A DNA stretch of 18,863 nucleotides from NCBI GenBank assembly GCA_037447655.1, contig JBBHKE010000350.1, positions 27,501 through 46,363 on the forward strand, read 5' to 3'. Under the pieces are notes generated by a model. That model ran no database searches and was not told the DNA's origin. It saw nothing but the letters and a program-made list of their open reading frames with translations. Below, piece after piece: positions 1 to 9,701 of this stretch (position 1 is its first letter; every line of letters begins with the position of its first letter). Origin of the DNA: Zygnema cylindricum (taxonomy: Eukaryota; Streptophyta; Zygnematophyceae; Zygnematales; Zygnemataceae). The position numbers were made by a program, and so were the translations under genes.

Positions 1-1640
1 ACGTTTCACCCATGTCAGCAATTGCACTTGCAGAATACTAAGCCCAAGTGCATAGGTATCCGAATGGGGACCCACACGACCGGATTTTGAGATGTAGGGA
101 TCCCAATAGCCGCCATACACATTCACTTGGTTCCCCTCGCACATTTGGCCAAACCCATATCACATATTTTGCTTCTTTTACTGTCATCGAGAAGCACATT
201 CATTAGTTTCAAGTCTCGATGCACCACATTTCGCTTGTGCATGTACGCCACAGAAGACGCCATTTCTCAACAGATTCGCACTTTGTCCTTCCAAGTTAAG
301 GGACCCTTTGTTTCTCGAAGGTATCTTAGAGGCTGCCTCCTGACATGTACTCACTCACTAAACAAGGTCCAATGGGTTCATAACTAATCAACGGCAAGAT
401 ATGTGGGTGCTTGAACGTACTTAGTTGTCGAATATCTTGTTCAAACTTGTCACCTACTGTTCTTCCAGGAAGGATCTTTTCACAGCTATATTCTGTTGAA
501 ATCACTAGATTAAGGGAAGGTATTTTCTAGGTCTTAATTAAAATAAAAAGGAAAAAGAAAAGCAAAGGCAGCCTGCCTCCACCTTCTCTCTCTAGCCCCC
601 ATACTTGTTTTAGTCACTGAAGGAGAGAGAGGGCGGTGGAGCCATGGCTACCTTAGCTCCATAGGCAGGGCTTAAGAGTGACTAAAGTCACTCTCAACCA
701 AAAAAGGTTGAGTCCAGCAAGACTCGAACCTCTAACCGGTAGGGCAAGGCGTAGCCGTCAAACCTTACCAGTCTGTCGTAGTAGTCCGTTAGGATACAAA
801 GGGTTCAACAGCTATTTAAAACATTAGACAGGCGACTAATGCCATTAACGGAATTACAAATAGGATACATAGAAACTAGTTGAGGAATTAAGTACGCACG
901 AAACAAATGTACCAGACATTTGTTTTTGAACGGCTGGGAATTAAAGTCGGTTTGGATCCGACGGCTCACATCATCGCCGAGATCCCGTAATAGCCGCTTT
1001 GGCGGTTTTCGGATGTAACAGGACCTGGCGACACGTGGCAAAATGTCATTGGAAAGCGGGAAACCCGGGAAGCATGAGGACAAGTTCGGAGAAGACAGGC
1101 GTCCACTCCATGGCCTTGTAGTACACAGGCCGTACAAAAAGTACATCGGCCATAGTACCTTTCTGTACTGTACAGTCTTCTGATTGGTTCCGTACATCAC
1201 TAGATAGGATTTGTGAGAGGGTTTAGGACTTAGTGGATTGAGGAGGTAGCCGCCTCTCTCCCAACAAGCTTGTATAAATATTGGCATCTTTGCCACTCCA
1301 TAATTAATCGCTTGATTGGGCGTTTTCATTGATTCTTTTTGCTGTGGACTCAGGGAAGTCCATACTGCACAGGGGTGCAATCAGATTATCTTTTTTTTTG
1401 CTAGGGTGGCAGCTGCTCTCGTTGAAAGTGGGTTAGTCAAAAACTACTTAGAGGCTTCCTCAATTTTGGTCTAAATGGGGGACACAGAATTATATATTCA
1501 CTCCTATGTGACGCCCTTTAAAAACTTCACCGAAGCCTCCACTTCCAATCCTTTTGGAAGGAGAGATGTTTTCAGTTGCGGTTAAAATGTCTTTTGCAGC
1601 GATGAGCCACATGCCTTCGAAGAAAGGGTTGTTAGCTTGT
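1..1640 (-). pseudogene. Broken RLK/Pelle-type protein kinase, split by ~1 kb
   Basis: Reading the minus strand, 1484-1640 gives a kinase N-lobe start with the glycine loop GSGGFGEVFKG. At 1-520 follow EKILPGR, HPHILPL, the hinge SEYMSGGSL, the catalytic loop HRDLKLMNVLLDD, DMGLAK (a DFG variant) and SDTYALGLSIL, the last matching SDVYSFGVVLL of plant kinases. The catalytic residues seen show descent from an active Ser/Thr kinase. Lesions are clear: TAA at 326-328 after SGGSL, a frame change near 290-305, TGA at 267-269, and a one-base shift near 118-134. The C-lobe runs off the window. The ~950-bp gap between the two parts could be an intron or an insertion; I found no convincing GT-AG pair keeping frame. 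It holds the SINE-like element. The family call is fairly sure; the exact start is not. Confidence 0.8.
540..790 (-). mobile_element. tRNA-derived SINE-like element
   Basis: On the minus strand, GGTTCGAGTCTTGCTGGA at about 716-735 matches the RNA polymerase III B-box consensus GGTTCGANTCC. It lies a tRNA-like distance downstream of GACTGGTAAGG, a possible degenerate A-box/D-arm near 763-773. After the tRNA-like part come two perfect short hairpins (CTCAACC with GGTTGAG; GAGTGAC with GTCACTC). A CT-rich body follows and ends in a T-rich tail near 535-560. This order of tRNA-like head, unrelated body and simple tail is that of plant SINEs. No target-site duplication was found, so the ends are approximate. 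A decayed tRNA-Ser/Leu-type pseudogene is the alternative. Confidence 0.4.
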
Positions 1641-1712
1641 AGCGGAGATTAGGAAATAAGTTATTTTTACACTCATATGTCATTGAACGCCTACCGATGA
1701 TGGCATTATAAT

Positions 1713-2396
1713 TCAAGTTGACAATACTCGTGCAAAGAAAAAAGTGCAAACCAAGATATGGTGGCATGAAAGGTGTAAAAGGTACATGAGTCCAAAGAAG
1801 GTATAAAGTTGACATATCTTCGATAACCAGTAGGTACCCGGAAATTCAATCATACATGTGATTGTGTAAGTATAAGTGGTATACAGACTCAATTTGATCC
1901 CATCTACAAGAGTATTTTTCACACAAACGAACATTTTCCTTGGTACTCTTAACCCCAACAAAAATGACAACAGAACCATTAAAAAAAGTGCAAAATAAAT
2001 GATTAAGTAGGCAGGGAAACCTATCCTCTGAATCCAATAAGCCCCAAGACGAAAATACGGGAGAGGAGTGACATGATGCAATAAGACATACAAAAGTGCA
2101 AAAGACAAAATGTGATGTTATGTGGCAATGCCATGCAACATGATAAAATTTTGCAAAAGAGACAAAACCTGTACAAGGTAAATGCAACAAAACTAGACAA
2201 AACAAAAAGAAAACTGTTGACATAACAAGAGAAACAAACGCTTCATGAAATAGAAAGGATGAGACGTGACACAATGTGACAAAACTAAGGTGAATTTCAT
2301 TCTCTCGCAATCCTCTGAGGCCATACGGTTTGGCAAAAAAGGTCCAAAGCAGTGAAGGCGGTGCACCATCTAGCAGTTTTATAATTCTTTACATAA
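1713..2396. other. A-rich non-coding stretch
   Basis: The plus strand is rich in acaaaa-type words, and open frames here read only as low-complexity or hydrophobic strings with no domain motif. I see no gene, RNA or element end. It lies upstream of the broken kinase, so remnants of that gene's promoter or 5' exons could be present, but nothing recognisable supports this. Confidence 0.4.
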
Positions 2397-2426
2397 TTGA
2401 AGATAAATCTTGGTGAGCAAAAATTG

Positions 2427-2531
2427 GAGAGGGAGCGGCAAAGGGAGATGGAGAGAGAGAGGCAAAGGGAGAGGGAGAGGGAGAGGGAGAGGGAAAGGGA
2501 GAGGGAAAGGGAGAGGGAGAGAGAGAGAGAC
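2427..2531. repeat. GGGAGA / GA microsatellite
   Basis: Imperfect tandem array of GGGAGA, GGGAAA and GA units, all purine on the plus strand. It is an unbroken homopurine-homopyrimidine tract. Translations through it give only ER or SLS strings, which are artefacts of the repeat. Confidence 0.9.
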
Positions 2532-3170
2532 AGAAGGAGCGCTGCGGTGAAGGGAAACTCCAACTTATATGCATCCTCCCTTCTCCTCCGCCTGCTCATC
2601 CCCGTCTCCCACCTCCCCCTCCTTATGATATTAATGTTTTTGCCGTTCCACCCTTTCCTTCCTCTTACCAACATCCCCAGTAGTCTCGTTTATCCTCATT
2701 TGTGGCTTTCTACCAATGGATGGGCAATTTTCCATTCAAGGGAGGAGGAGTTGGAGGGAGAAATGAGCATGAGGGGCTGGAGAGGAGAGTCTTTAGGCAG
2801 GTTTCAGGATGATTTTAAGGGGAAGGGGAGAGAGGGGGGTGGAGATGGGGCGATTCTAGCGGTGGGTGTACGGACAAAGCATGGGAGGGTGGCCAATGTG
2901 CTGTACGGATGAAAAAAGGATTCAAAATTTAGGGGAGGGTTTTCATCCTGGGTGTCATGTTTTCATATAAGAAGGCTTCTCCTTGTTTTTTTTTTTCTAT
3001 TATTTATTTCTATATTTGCTCCTCCTCCTCATAAAGTTGCCACCCCTAGTGTTGACACCATTACAATATGTCTCCTTTCTATTTTGCTGTCCTATCTTCT
3101 CGTTGAATTTGAGAACATTCTCGAGTAGAAAGCAACACAAGTCCCTGCGGGTGATATTTTTCCATACAGG
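2532..3170. other. Interval without a supported gene
   Basis: Mixed purine-rich DNA (2740-2860) followed by T-rich DNA (2980-3100). No domain motif was found in any frame. The recognisable similarity to copy B of the duplicated locus stops at about 3171, so this is the low-coordinate flank of copy A, where the coiled-coil exons of copy B have no counterpart that I can see. Confidence 0.5.
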
Positions 3171-3235
3171 TGGCACAGCCACAAACTCAGAGGATGAGAG
3201 GAGGGGGAGGGAGAGAGAGGGAGAGGATGCCTCAC

Positions 3236-3983
3236 CTGATTGATCGCTAGTGCTATTTTACAGATAATGTCCATCTCTTCTGCCACTTTGCCCATGGATG
3301 TGATATTATTTTCCAGACACGCAGCAGTGAGTTGAGTGACTTTTTCAACCACATCGGTCGGCCATTCTTTTACACGAGGGTCGAGCTACACTTTCAGATC
3401 AGACATTTCCATGCAGCAATGGTCCCATCAGCATTTCCCTTAACATCCGGCCAAAACAACGACATGCAGGTGTAATGTCTTCATACGGCCAATAAATCGT
3501 GCAAACAAGCGTGCACTTGTTGTTGTCATCAAAAAATACAATTTTAGAATCTATATACACACCACTACCTCGCCTTTCAAAATATTGTGCTGCAAGCGCT
3601 ACTTGGTTCGCTATCCGACAGCAATCCTTCCAACCCAAACCTTGCTCTATCCTATCCCTTAAGCTCCTCCCCTCTCGTCCCTCCACCACAATTCTTCCAC
3701 TCTTGCGACACCAGCCTACGACCTTCGCCACGTGGGGATGGCTGATACTCTGCATCTGCAATACGATGGCTCCCACATTAAACTGGGGAATAGTAATAAG
3801 ATGAGGACTATCAAAAGCAAGGACCAGAACGGGTGCTCCCTGCAACGTCCCCCTGCAGAATGTGCTCACGCCCGAATATATCATTTCCATGCAATGCCCA
3901 TGCCGGGCGTCCTCCACTTGCTTGCAGGAGAGCGTAGGGATGTCACTGAGCATATCTTTCAAGTGCAGAGTGGTGGGCCCCAC
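3236..3983 (-). pseudogene. Copy A, domain 2: kinase-like (pseudokinase) exon, broken
   Basis: An open frame from 3983 to 3399 reads like the domain 2 exon of copy B: DIPTLSxKxVEDA, LQGAPVLV, a HPHVAKVVGWC segment (kinase alphaC-beta4 region), RDRIEQGLGWKDCCRIANQVALAA (helices D-E) and CRCFGRMLREML (cf. SFGxxLLEML). The beta3 lysine (VAVK) reads VLVL, and there is no HRD or DFG. In another frame it continues as LDPRVKEWPTDVVEKVTQL, matching the end of U-box-type plant kinases (LDP..GEWP). The junction holds a deletion relative to copy B plus a TAG just before LDPRV. The exon ends at 3236, followed by a donor GTGAGG after codon CAG. The nearest in-frame ATG is at about 3953. Probably not functional. 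Confidence 0.65.
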
Positions 3984-4534
3984 ACGTGTCAGTCAGTGGC
4001 ATGGCCAGGCAAGGCAGGCAAAAGGGGGTGCGATGGGGGAGCGAGGAGGGGCAGGGAGGATATTGGGAATATTATGTCTTTTTGCAAAGATTACGTGCCT
4101 CAAAGATGTGATTTCATTGTATTATCAAAACATATGATGCCAAAGATTTAGCTTTACCCAGGATTCGTTTTGAATTTTCGGTATGAACTCAGTGCCGTCA
4201 ATCGAATTCGAACTTTCATTTACAAACGATTTTTTGGTACAACAGCGCGTCATTTTGCGCACAATTCTTACACACCAAAACAGTTAAAAGGGGGAAAAAA
4301 AAAACGACAATAAAAAGTACCCAAGTGCAATTGAAAAACCGAAAAAAAACTAAACAAAAAAAAAGATGGGAACAAAGTGATTTAATCTACCTATCTATAA
4401 TCCCCAAGACAAAAAAGAAATAACACTGAAATATATAAATAAATCCTAAGGCCTTTTGGCATAAACAGCACAAGGAGGATGTCAGACCACTGCGGGTTGG
4501 AGGAGGGCGAAGGGGGTGTGGAGGGACGCCTGAC
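3984..4534 (-). other. Copy A spacer/intron between domains 1 and 2
   Basis: This non-coding stretch corresponds to 9723-10308 in copy B. Shared words include acccaggattc, ttttggtac and the 16-base run cttacacaccaaaaca (one mismatch). On the minus strand it opens with GTCAGG after codon AAG (donor at 4534) and ends in a C/T-rich tract before domain 2, as an intron would. The final AG present in copy B (TGTGCAG) is CTGCAC here, so splicing in copy A looks damaged. Confidence 0.5.
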
Positions 4535-5355
4535 CTTCCCATTAGCTTTTTCGGCAATTTTGGCAATATTCGCTGCTTTTTTCTCCATGGATGGAGGATT
4601 TTCATCGTTTCCACACGTGACAGCCACCAGAAGGAGTTCTCTCATCAGATCCCGTCCTGTTTTAAGATAGTCGCCCAGATCATCTGCAGAGATGGCATTG
4701 ATACGCTGCAGTGGTTTCTCCACCATCTCTCTTAGAAAGGGAACAAAACTGCGAGTTGCCCTGACGGATCCGCCGGGGATGTAAACAACCTTGTTGTTCT
4801 TGTCTTTATCGAAGAAAACAAGGGAAGAATCTATTCTCACTCTGCCGCTTAGGCTGGCCAAATGCACAGCTGCAGATGCCACCTGGTCTGCTATCCGACA
4901 GCAGTCCGGCCATGGAAGAACACTACGCTTTATTCGGTCCTTTAAATTGTACAAAGATGGTCCTCCACGACAATGCTTCTAATGTCGCGACACCAGCCTA
5001 TGATCTTTGCCACGTGGCGATGGTTCACGCTCTGCATCTTCCGTACAACATCAGCCGCGTTGTCGTCACGTCCCAAATCATGGACCACCGCCCAGCAACC
5101 CTCAAAGCACCCCTGGTAGACTTTCCAAGGCTGCTCACAGGCGCCTTTCACTTCTTCGTCAGAGAGAGTGCGCAGCGCGCCAAGCGGATCATCTTGATGG
5201 CTCCTTTCTACGGTCTTCCGCTTCAGCATGCTCGGCAGCCAGGCTATGGCCGGCGAGGCGAGGAAAGCACAGGAATCAGAAGCTGCAGACCGACAGCAGC
5301 GGCACAGCAAAGAAACCCTAATTTCGCAGTCTTGATTGGCTGGTTTTACTTTCAC
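4535..5355 (-). pseudogene. Copy A, domain 1: kinase-like (pseudokinase) exon, frameshifted
   Basis: The minus strand reads through 5355-4954 and then in a second frame to 4535. In order: an N-terminal tail, TLSDEEVKGACE, VYQGCFEG, AVVHDL (at the place of VAVK; lysine replaced by histidine), HRHVAKIIGWC, IVVED, then after the shift NLKDRIKRSVLPWPDCCRIADQVASAA, IDSSLVFFDKD, SFVPFLREMV and a helical tail ending IAEKANGK. The LPW..CCRIADQVASAA pattern resembles U-box plant kinases (LPWxxRxRIAAEIA). Next to copy B, one base is missing near 4953, which breaks the frame. The frame is open upstream to about 5355 with no ATG; a Met at 5227-5229 is conserved in copy B and is the likelier start. The exon ends at donor GTCAGG (4529-4534). 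Confidence 0.65.
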
Positions 5356-5664
5356 CCTCTTGAACTCGAAGGCGTCTCTATCCTTATTATCTTGAAATTC
5401 AAATTTCGTCCGGATAAGGGGGTTTTATTAGACGGTAGGAGAACATCTATATTTTGTCAAACTAGAATACAGTACAGCGCATACCAAGCTCACCAAATTC
5501 TTACGTCAAAAAGACGTCTTTTTTAAAAAATTGTCTCTCAGTAAAGAAAAAAAATAATTATACGAGGGAATAAATATGCAGGTGAGGAAGGAAGGTGGGC
5601 GACAAAGGTAGAAGAATGGTTACAGAATAATGAGTTTTGGTCCAAAGTCAAGGTAATGCAGCAT

Positions 5665-5691
5665 TGACGTCATCGAATATAAATGATGTCA
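5665..5691. promoter_or_regulatory. Paired TGACGTCA / TGATGTCA sites upstream of copy A
   Basis: A perfect palindrome TGACGTCA (5665-5672) and a near copy TGATGTCA (5684-5691) flank an AT-rich core containing ATATAAA. TGACGTCA is the classic bZIP core. The pair lies about 310 bp upstream of the open frame of copy A, and the same arrangement is kept upstream of copy B amid otherwise diverged DNA. The regulatory role is inferred. Confidence 0.45.
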
Positions 5692-6235
5692 GCAGCATTG
5701 CAGAATGTGTCACTGGAAAAAACAGAAACAGAGGGACAGCATTTGACGGGAAAAAAGGAGGATAGATATGACTAGGAGGGCAGAGAGGAAGGGAGACGGG
5801 AGAGAGAGGGGAAGTGAAGAGGGGCTGGTTAGGGAGGAAATTAGGGTTGGCATTTGGGCAATGATCGTACATTAAGCAACGGTACGGACGAAACAGTACA
5901 ATACACCGTGCATCGCTAGGGTTTTTTAGTCACAATGTTTTTTCGCAACTTACAAGACCTTCTCTGCGTGCACACATCCAAATTTTTGATTTGAGACTGT
6001 CAATCGTAAGGTGCGAATCGTAACTTTCAATCGCAACCGTCCGGGCTACGATTCAGGAAGTGTTCGCTGACCTGCGATACTGTACTGTAATACGGTCGGG
6101 TTGAACAGTTTTCGGGCAGTCGGAAGCGTTTAACAGTGCAGTCGGCTGTACTGTGTCCACGTGATACGCAATCGAAAGCGGTAATGTCTCTTATGATCAT
6201 GTCGGGGGTTTCCATGCTGTTATCCATGCTCAGTA

Positions 6236-6434
6236 CACCGTGAATCGTTATTAGCCTTATGTACGCTATATCGGCACCCAAAAATTTTGACATTGATACC
6301 TTAAATATAATAAGTTACACTATTTCAGGAAGTGGACCATAATCTGCCACGTATCCTGACACTAAATTAGAATGAATGACGCTATTTTTTTCTTTACACT
6401 AATAATTTCTATACGCTAACAACGATTCAAGGTG
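6236..6434. mobile_element. Small inverted-repeat element (MITE-like), copy 1
   Basis: Left end CACCGTGAATCGTTATTAGC and right end, read inverted, CACCTTGAATCGTTGTTAGC, both followed inside by a GTACGC/GTATAG-like word. Each end is bordered by TA (6234-6235 and 6435-6436), which could be a target duplication as in Tc1/mariner elements or part of a longer inverted repeat. There is no coding capacity. Four more members are in the window. Confidence 0.65.
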
Positions 6435-6436
6435 TA

Positions 6437-6894
6437 CCATGCGGGCCCGGGGGGTGTGGTGGGAAGAGGAGGGAGGGAAGTTTTAGAGGTGGAAGGCGGT
6501 CTGTTTTTTTTCATGGCCCCTTTTTGTGAAGCTGGTATCCTCAACGTGTATACTTTCAATTTTTTGTACTAACTGACAAAATCAATCATTGTTATTCTCT
6601 CATTAGATTATCCTTTTTTTCTTTAAGCTTGCGTCCTCACACCAGAAATTTGTCACGATCAAAATTCAAAAAAATCAGTATATTCTCATCTCTTTTTTTT
6701 TCTTCTTTTATTCCATTTTTTTTTGTTTTGTTGTTTTCTAAAGGTTTGCATGTGGAATCATTTTTTTGTGGGAAGTTGTCACAAATCCGTACGGAGTGGC
6801 ATTTCCTTTCTTCTTTATTCTTGGATTTTTTGTTGTTTATCTATATATATTGTTTGTACTTATTTTTTATTGTTTTATGTTGCCATAGATTTCA
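6437..6894. other. Spacer between copies A and B, no gene seen
   Basis: Starts with a G-rich patch (6441-6500) and continues as T-rich DNA. Frames across it give only hydrophobic low-complexity strings. No domain, RNA or element end recognised. Confidence 0.4.
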
Positions 6895-7080
6895 CTCCTA
6901 CCTCCACCCCTACCCCAACTTCTACCTCTACCTCTACCTCTACCTCTACCTCTACCCCTACCTCTACCGCTACCTCTACCTCTACCCCTACCTCTACCTC
7001 TACCTCTTCCCCTACCTCTACCTCTACCTCTACCTCTACCTCTACCTCTACCGCTACCTCTACCTCTACCCCTACCCCCT
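6895..7080. repeat. CTCTAC hexamer array with variant units
   Basis: About 30 tandem hexamers, mostly CTCTAC, interspersed with CCCTAC and CGCTAC variants. Reading it as protein gives repetitive YLYLYL or TSTSTS strings on one strand and VEVEVE on the other, so apparent open frames here are artefacts. C-rich DNA follows directly. Confidence 0.9.
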
Positions 7081-7126
7081 GGCTTTCTATGGTGAATCGT
7101 GTCAGTGTCCCAAAATCTTCCCGACC

Positions 7127-7210
7127 AACTCTCCCCAGTTCTCTCTTCCCTCCCTTCCCCCCCTTCCCGCTCTTTCCTCCCTTCCCCCCCTCCCGCCCTT
7201 CCACCCAGTG
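7127..7210. repeat. C-rich polypyrimidine tract
   Basis: Long runs of C broken by T or G; the complementary strand is G-rich with several runs of three or more G. It follows the hexamer array and forms with it a compound simple repeat. Confidence 0.7.
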
Positions 7211-7254
7211 TGCCGGCGCCCTTCCATTACCACTGGAACCCTTTCGCCGCCACT

Positions 7255-7340
7255 GTGGAGTGGAGGGGGCTGGAGGGAGGGAGGGGAAAATGGAGGTGCA
7301 CGGGTGAGGGAAGGGGAGGGGAAGGAGTACGGAGAAAAAG
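7255..7340 (+). repeat. G-rich purine tract
   Basis: The plus strand carries repeated GGGG/GGGAGG runs (7264-7290 and 7305-7325) with short A/T loops, compatible with G-quadruplex formation. No coding signal. Confidence 0.55.
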
Positions 7341-7593
7341 AGGGAGACGGAGAGAAAAAGAGATAATATTTATATCTCTTCCAGTCTTTCCCCCACCTTT
7401 CCCATAGATTTGCAAGAAAAAAAGTGGAACGGATATTTAGAAAGGTTGGGGGAGAGAGATAGGTGAAAGAGGGGCTAAGACGAGGCACCTCCCTCCAGCC
7501 TGCACACGCCCCTCCCCTTCCCTTCCTCCCTCTTTCCTCCCCTTCCCCCCTATCTCCCGCCCCTCCAGCCCCGAATTCGTACCAGTAGCAGTT

Positions 7594-7656
7594 AAGGGGG
7601 GGGAGGGAAGGTAGGTAGGGTCATCAGGGGGAAGGGAGAGGGGGGGGGAGCAGAGG
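7594..7656 (+). repeat. G-rich tract with quadruplex potential
   Basis: Runs of 8, 3, 3, 5, 3 and 9 or so G within about 60 bases on the plus strand, with loops of 1-8 bases, enough for a G-quadruplex. It is about 400 bp beyond the 3' end of the copy B open frame. A matching C-rich tract lies just before it (7500-7570). Confidence 0.6.
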
Positions 7657-8073
7657 TTCCAGCAAATGAAGGAACAAAGATATGACGACCGACTTAACAA
7701 AAGAGTGACGGAAGAAAGTGTTTCGGAGCCAACAGTACAGAAATTGCAACTGTAAATGCCATTGAATTCAACAAATTTGAAACAGATTAATAAAAAAAAC
7801 AAGTTGAAGTAAAGAGAGAGCGTTCGCACAAAACAATCCATCAATTAAAAAATTCGACCACCAGCCACTGTTTATAGAGCTTCAAGAGAGCTACACTGCA
7901 GCTAGAAAACTCCCAAAAATAAGAACTTTGCCTGTCAACAAGTTAGCGAGAAATCCCTAAGCTTACAAGAAGGACTACCCTTCTCCCCCAGCTTCATGGG
8001 ACCTACTAACACTTCAATTCACAAATTATTCACAAATTATTCATCTATGACCAATTATTGCAAAATAAACTCA
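7657..8073 (-). other. 3' flank of copy B gene
   Basis: AT-rich DNA downstream of the stop codon of the copy B coiled-coil exon. It probably includes the 3' untranslated region. I see no other gene and no certain polyadenylation signal. Confidence 0.35.
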
Positions 8074-8559
8074 TCAATCGCTAACATGGTAAAGCCTAAA
8101 CCCCGGGCCTTCTAACGAATACTTTTCCTGCAACTCATCTGCTTTTCCATCGGCTAGCCGTGCCTCACTCACGGAATGTTTCCCATTCGATGCCGCCACT
8201 AGTTCCCGCTTCTTTTCCGCAGCCTCCATTCGAAGCCTCTCACATCGAGCCATGGCCGACTCCCTCTCTTCTGCATTCACTTCATCCAAACGAGCAAGCA
8301 TAGTCTCCTTTTCTATAATGTCCTTTTCCACCGCTTCTAGTTCTGACTGTAGGTTTAGCTTCTTCTTTTTTTCCTCAACGATAGCCTGTAATAAATGCTT
8401 CACATCATCTCCGAGGCGTGCGAGCATTTCAAAGTTCTGAGAGCTCATTGCGATCGATATATTCTGTTGCAATTCTGACATGTTTTTCTTCGACGTTTCT
8501 GCACGCTCTTGCACAGTCACAAATTCCTGCTTAAGCTCTTCCCGTTTAGCAACTATTGT
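8074..8559 (-). CDS. Copy B last exon: coiled-coil C-terminus
   Basis: Open frame of 161 codons ending at a stop at 8074-8076. It begins right after a textbook 3' splice site, TTTTTTTTCTGCAG (AG at 8560-8561). The start TIVAKREELKQEF continues through MSELQQNISIAM, DDVKHLLQAIVEEKKKKLNLQSELEAVEKDIIEKE and ARLDEVNAEERESAMARCERLRMEAAEKKREL: heptad-like, highly charged, typical of a coiled coil. The last 30 residues are less helical. The donor at the end of the previous coding piece (8830) keeps phase 0, so the joined protein reads LKAELE-TIVAKREELK without breaking the coil. Function unknown; dimerisation or scaffolding is the usual role of such segments. Transcript evidence is needed for the joins. 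Confidence 0.65.
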   Translation of the reverse strand, partial: TIVAKREELKQEFVTVQERAETSKKNMSELQQNISIAMSSQNFEMLARLGDDVKHLLQAIVEEKKKKLNLQSELEAVEKDIIEKETMLARLDEVNAEERESAMARCERLRMEAAEKKRELVAASNGKHSVSEARLADGKADELQEKYSLEGPGFRLYHVSD

Positions 8560-8830
8560 CTGCAGAAAAAAAAGTAAAGTGATACGTCAAAATAGCTTCA
8601 TTTTCCAGGCAATAAAACCTAACAAATTAAAAAAATCAGCAGGTGTATCTCGCAAAAGTTCAACTAATGGACAGCCCTAGGAAAATTCATCTTCCACAAA
8701 TCCGACCTGTAAGATAATGCCAAGCTATAAGGGTTTTTGTTATCTGCCATGAGACAACAACCATATAAAAAACTCTTAACATGATGTTATTCCTTTATTC
8801 GGGGTCTGACTGCAGAAAACAATATTTCAC

Positions 8831-9163
8831 CTCTAATTCTGCCTTCAACCTGGCAAAACCCTCATGCAGCTTTTTATTTTTTTCATCAGCTTCTCTTTCT
8901 TCTTTTTCCAACTTCAAAATATATTCAAATTTCACAAATGGCACAGCCACAAACCCAGTAGATGAGCAGAGGGGGGGGAGAGGAAGCCTCACATGCTCAG
9001 CTGCCACTGCCATTTTACTTATGCGGTCCATCTCTTCTGCCACTGTCTCCATGGATGTCATTGCATACCATTGCAGACACTCAGTACAGAGTCGAGTGAG
9101 TTCTTCAATTACATCTTTCTTCCATTCTTTCACATGAGGGTTGAGATTTCGCTTTCAAATCAT
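8831..9163 (-). CDS. Copy B middle exons: end of kinase-like domain 2 and start of coiled coil
   Basis: The frame reads NLNPHVKEWKKDVIEELTRLC (cf. LDPxxGEWP...EELxxLxxxC of U-box plant kinases), then METVAEEMDRISKMAVAAEH. Next comes a candidate intron of 81 bp: donor GTGAGG at 8992-8987, acceptor TTTTGAAG with AG at 8913-8912, phase 0. Coding resumes as LEKEEREADEKNKKLHEGFARLKAELE to 8831, followed by donor GTGAAA. If the 81 bp is retained instead, the frame stays open and adds a proline-rich linker, so this intron is uncertain. The donor is conserved in copy A (CAG-GTGAGG), which supports it. This part is in a different frame from the domain 2 exon just upstream. Confidence 0.55.
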
Positions 9164-9701
9164 CTTGTGACCGGACGAATTCAAGCAAGAACTGTCCAGT
9201 CAGCATTTCCAATAACACCCGACCAAAACAAAGATATGCTCGCGTTGATGCGTACGGATAATATACAATCGTGCAGTTGTCCATGTCATCAAAAAATATC
9301 ATATTAGAATTTATCACCACACCACTACCTAGTTTTTCAGAGAACTGGCCTGTAAGTGCTACTTGGTTTGCTATCCGACAACAATCTTGCCAACCCATAC
9401 CTTGCTCGATCCTATCCCTTGAAGTCCTCCCCTCTCCTCTCTCCACCACAACGCATCTACTGTCACGACACCAGCCTATGATCTTCGCCACGTGGCGATG
9501 GTTGAAACTCTGCATACCCAATACTGTGGCTACCATATTGAGAAAAGGGCCAAAACGGATGACCAACACAGGTGCTCCCTGCAACCTCCCCAAGTAGAAT
9601 TCACAGTCGGCCCAACCTGCAAAATGAAAGAAATCGCCAGATTTGGCGTCCTCCACTTCCTTATGAGAGAGTGTAGGGATGTCTCTGAGCATATCTTTCA
9701 T
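9134..9701 (-). CDS. Copy B, domain 2: kinase-like (pseudokinase) exon with a frame conflict at its end
   Basis: Begins after a long C-rich tract and TGTGCAG (AG at 9703-9702), so 9701 is a good exon start; the frame is also open to 9722 from a GTG. Order: MKDMLRDIPTLSHKEVEDA, FYLGRLQGAPVLVIRF (beta2-beta3, lysine of VAVK absent), HRHVAKIIGWC, VVVERGEGRTSRDRIEQGMGWQDCCRIANQVAL, NSNMIFFDD (place of NILLD), YLCFGRVLLEMLTGQFLLEF (cf. SFGVVLLEMLTG). HRD and DFG are missing, so a kinase fold without catalysis is inferred. After SQDDLKA the frame runs out of register with NLNPHVKEW; one extra base near 9150-9160, compared with copy A, accounts for it. It is either a true frameshift (pseudogene) or an unusual splice. 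Confidence 0.6.

Noticed and set aside
715-790. Functional tRNA gene
   Set aside because: B-box is good but the acceptor stem and anticodon arm do not fold convincingly; tRNA-derived SINE or relic is more likely.
805-1380. 191-codon minus-strand frame, including IFIQACWERGG
   Set aside because: The short string recalls kinase subdomain XI (IxxCWxxxP), but no neighbouring residues fit and the rest matches nothing; likely chance.
1713-2310. Overlapping cysteine/leucine-rich minus-strand frames
   Set aside because: Produced by A-rich plus-strand DNA; no signal, domain or paralogue.
2397-2912. 171-codon plus-strand frame with RERERE
   Set aside because: Translation of the GGGAGA microsatellite plus adjoining non-coding DNA.
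4876-5526. 216-codon plus-strand frame
   Set aside because: Lies antisense to the copy A kinase-like exon, whose motifs are clear on the minus strand.
5895-5912. ATACACCGTGCATCGCTA resembling an end of the small inverted-repeat family
   Set aside because: No partner end downstream and only partial match; not enough to call another copy.
6629-7366. 245-codon plus-strand frame and overlapping frames
   Set aside because: Driven by the CTCTAC array (YLYLYL or TSTSTS); no unique domain.
8781-9137. Plus-strand frame opposite the copy B middle exons
   Set aside because: Antisense shadow; the minus strand carries the conserved kinase tail and coiled coil.
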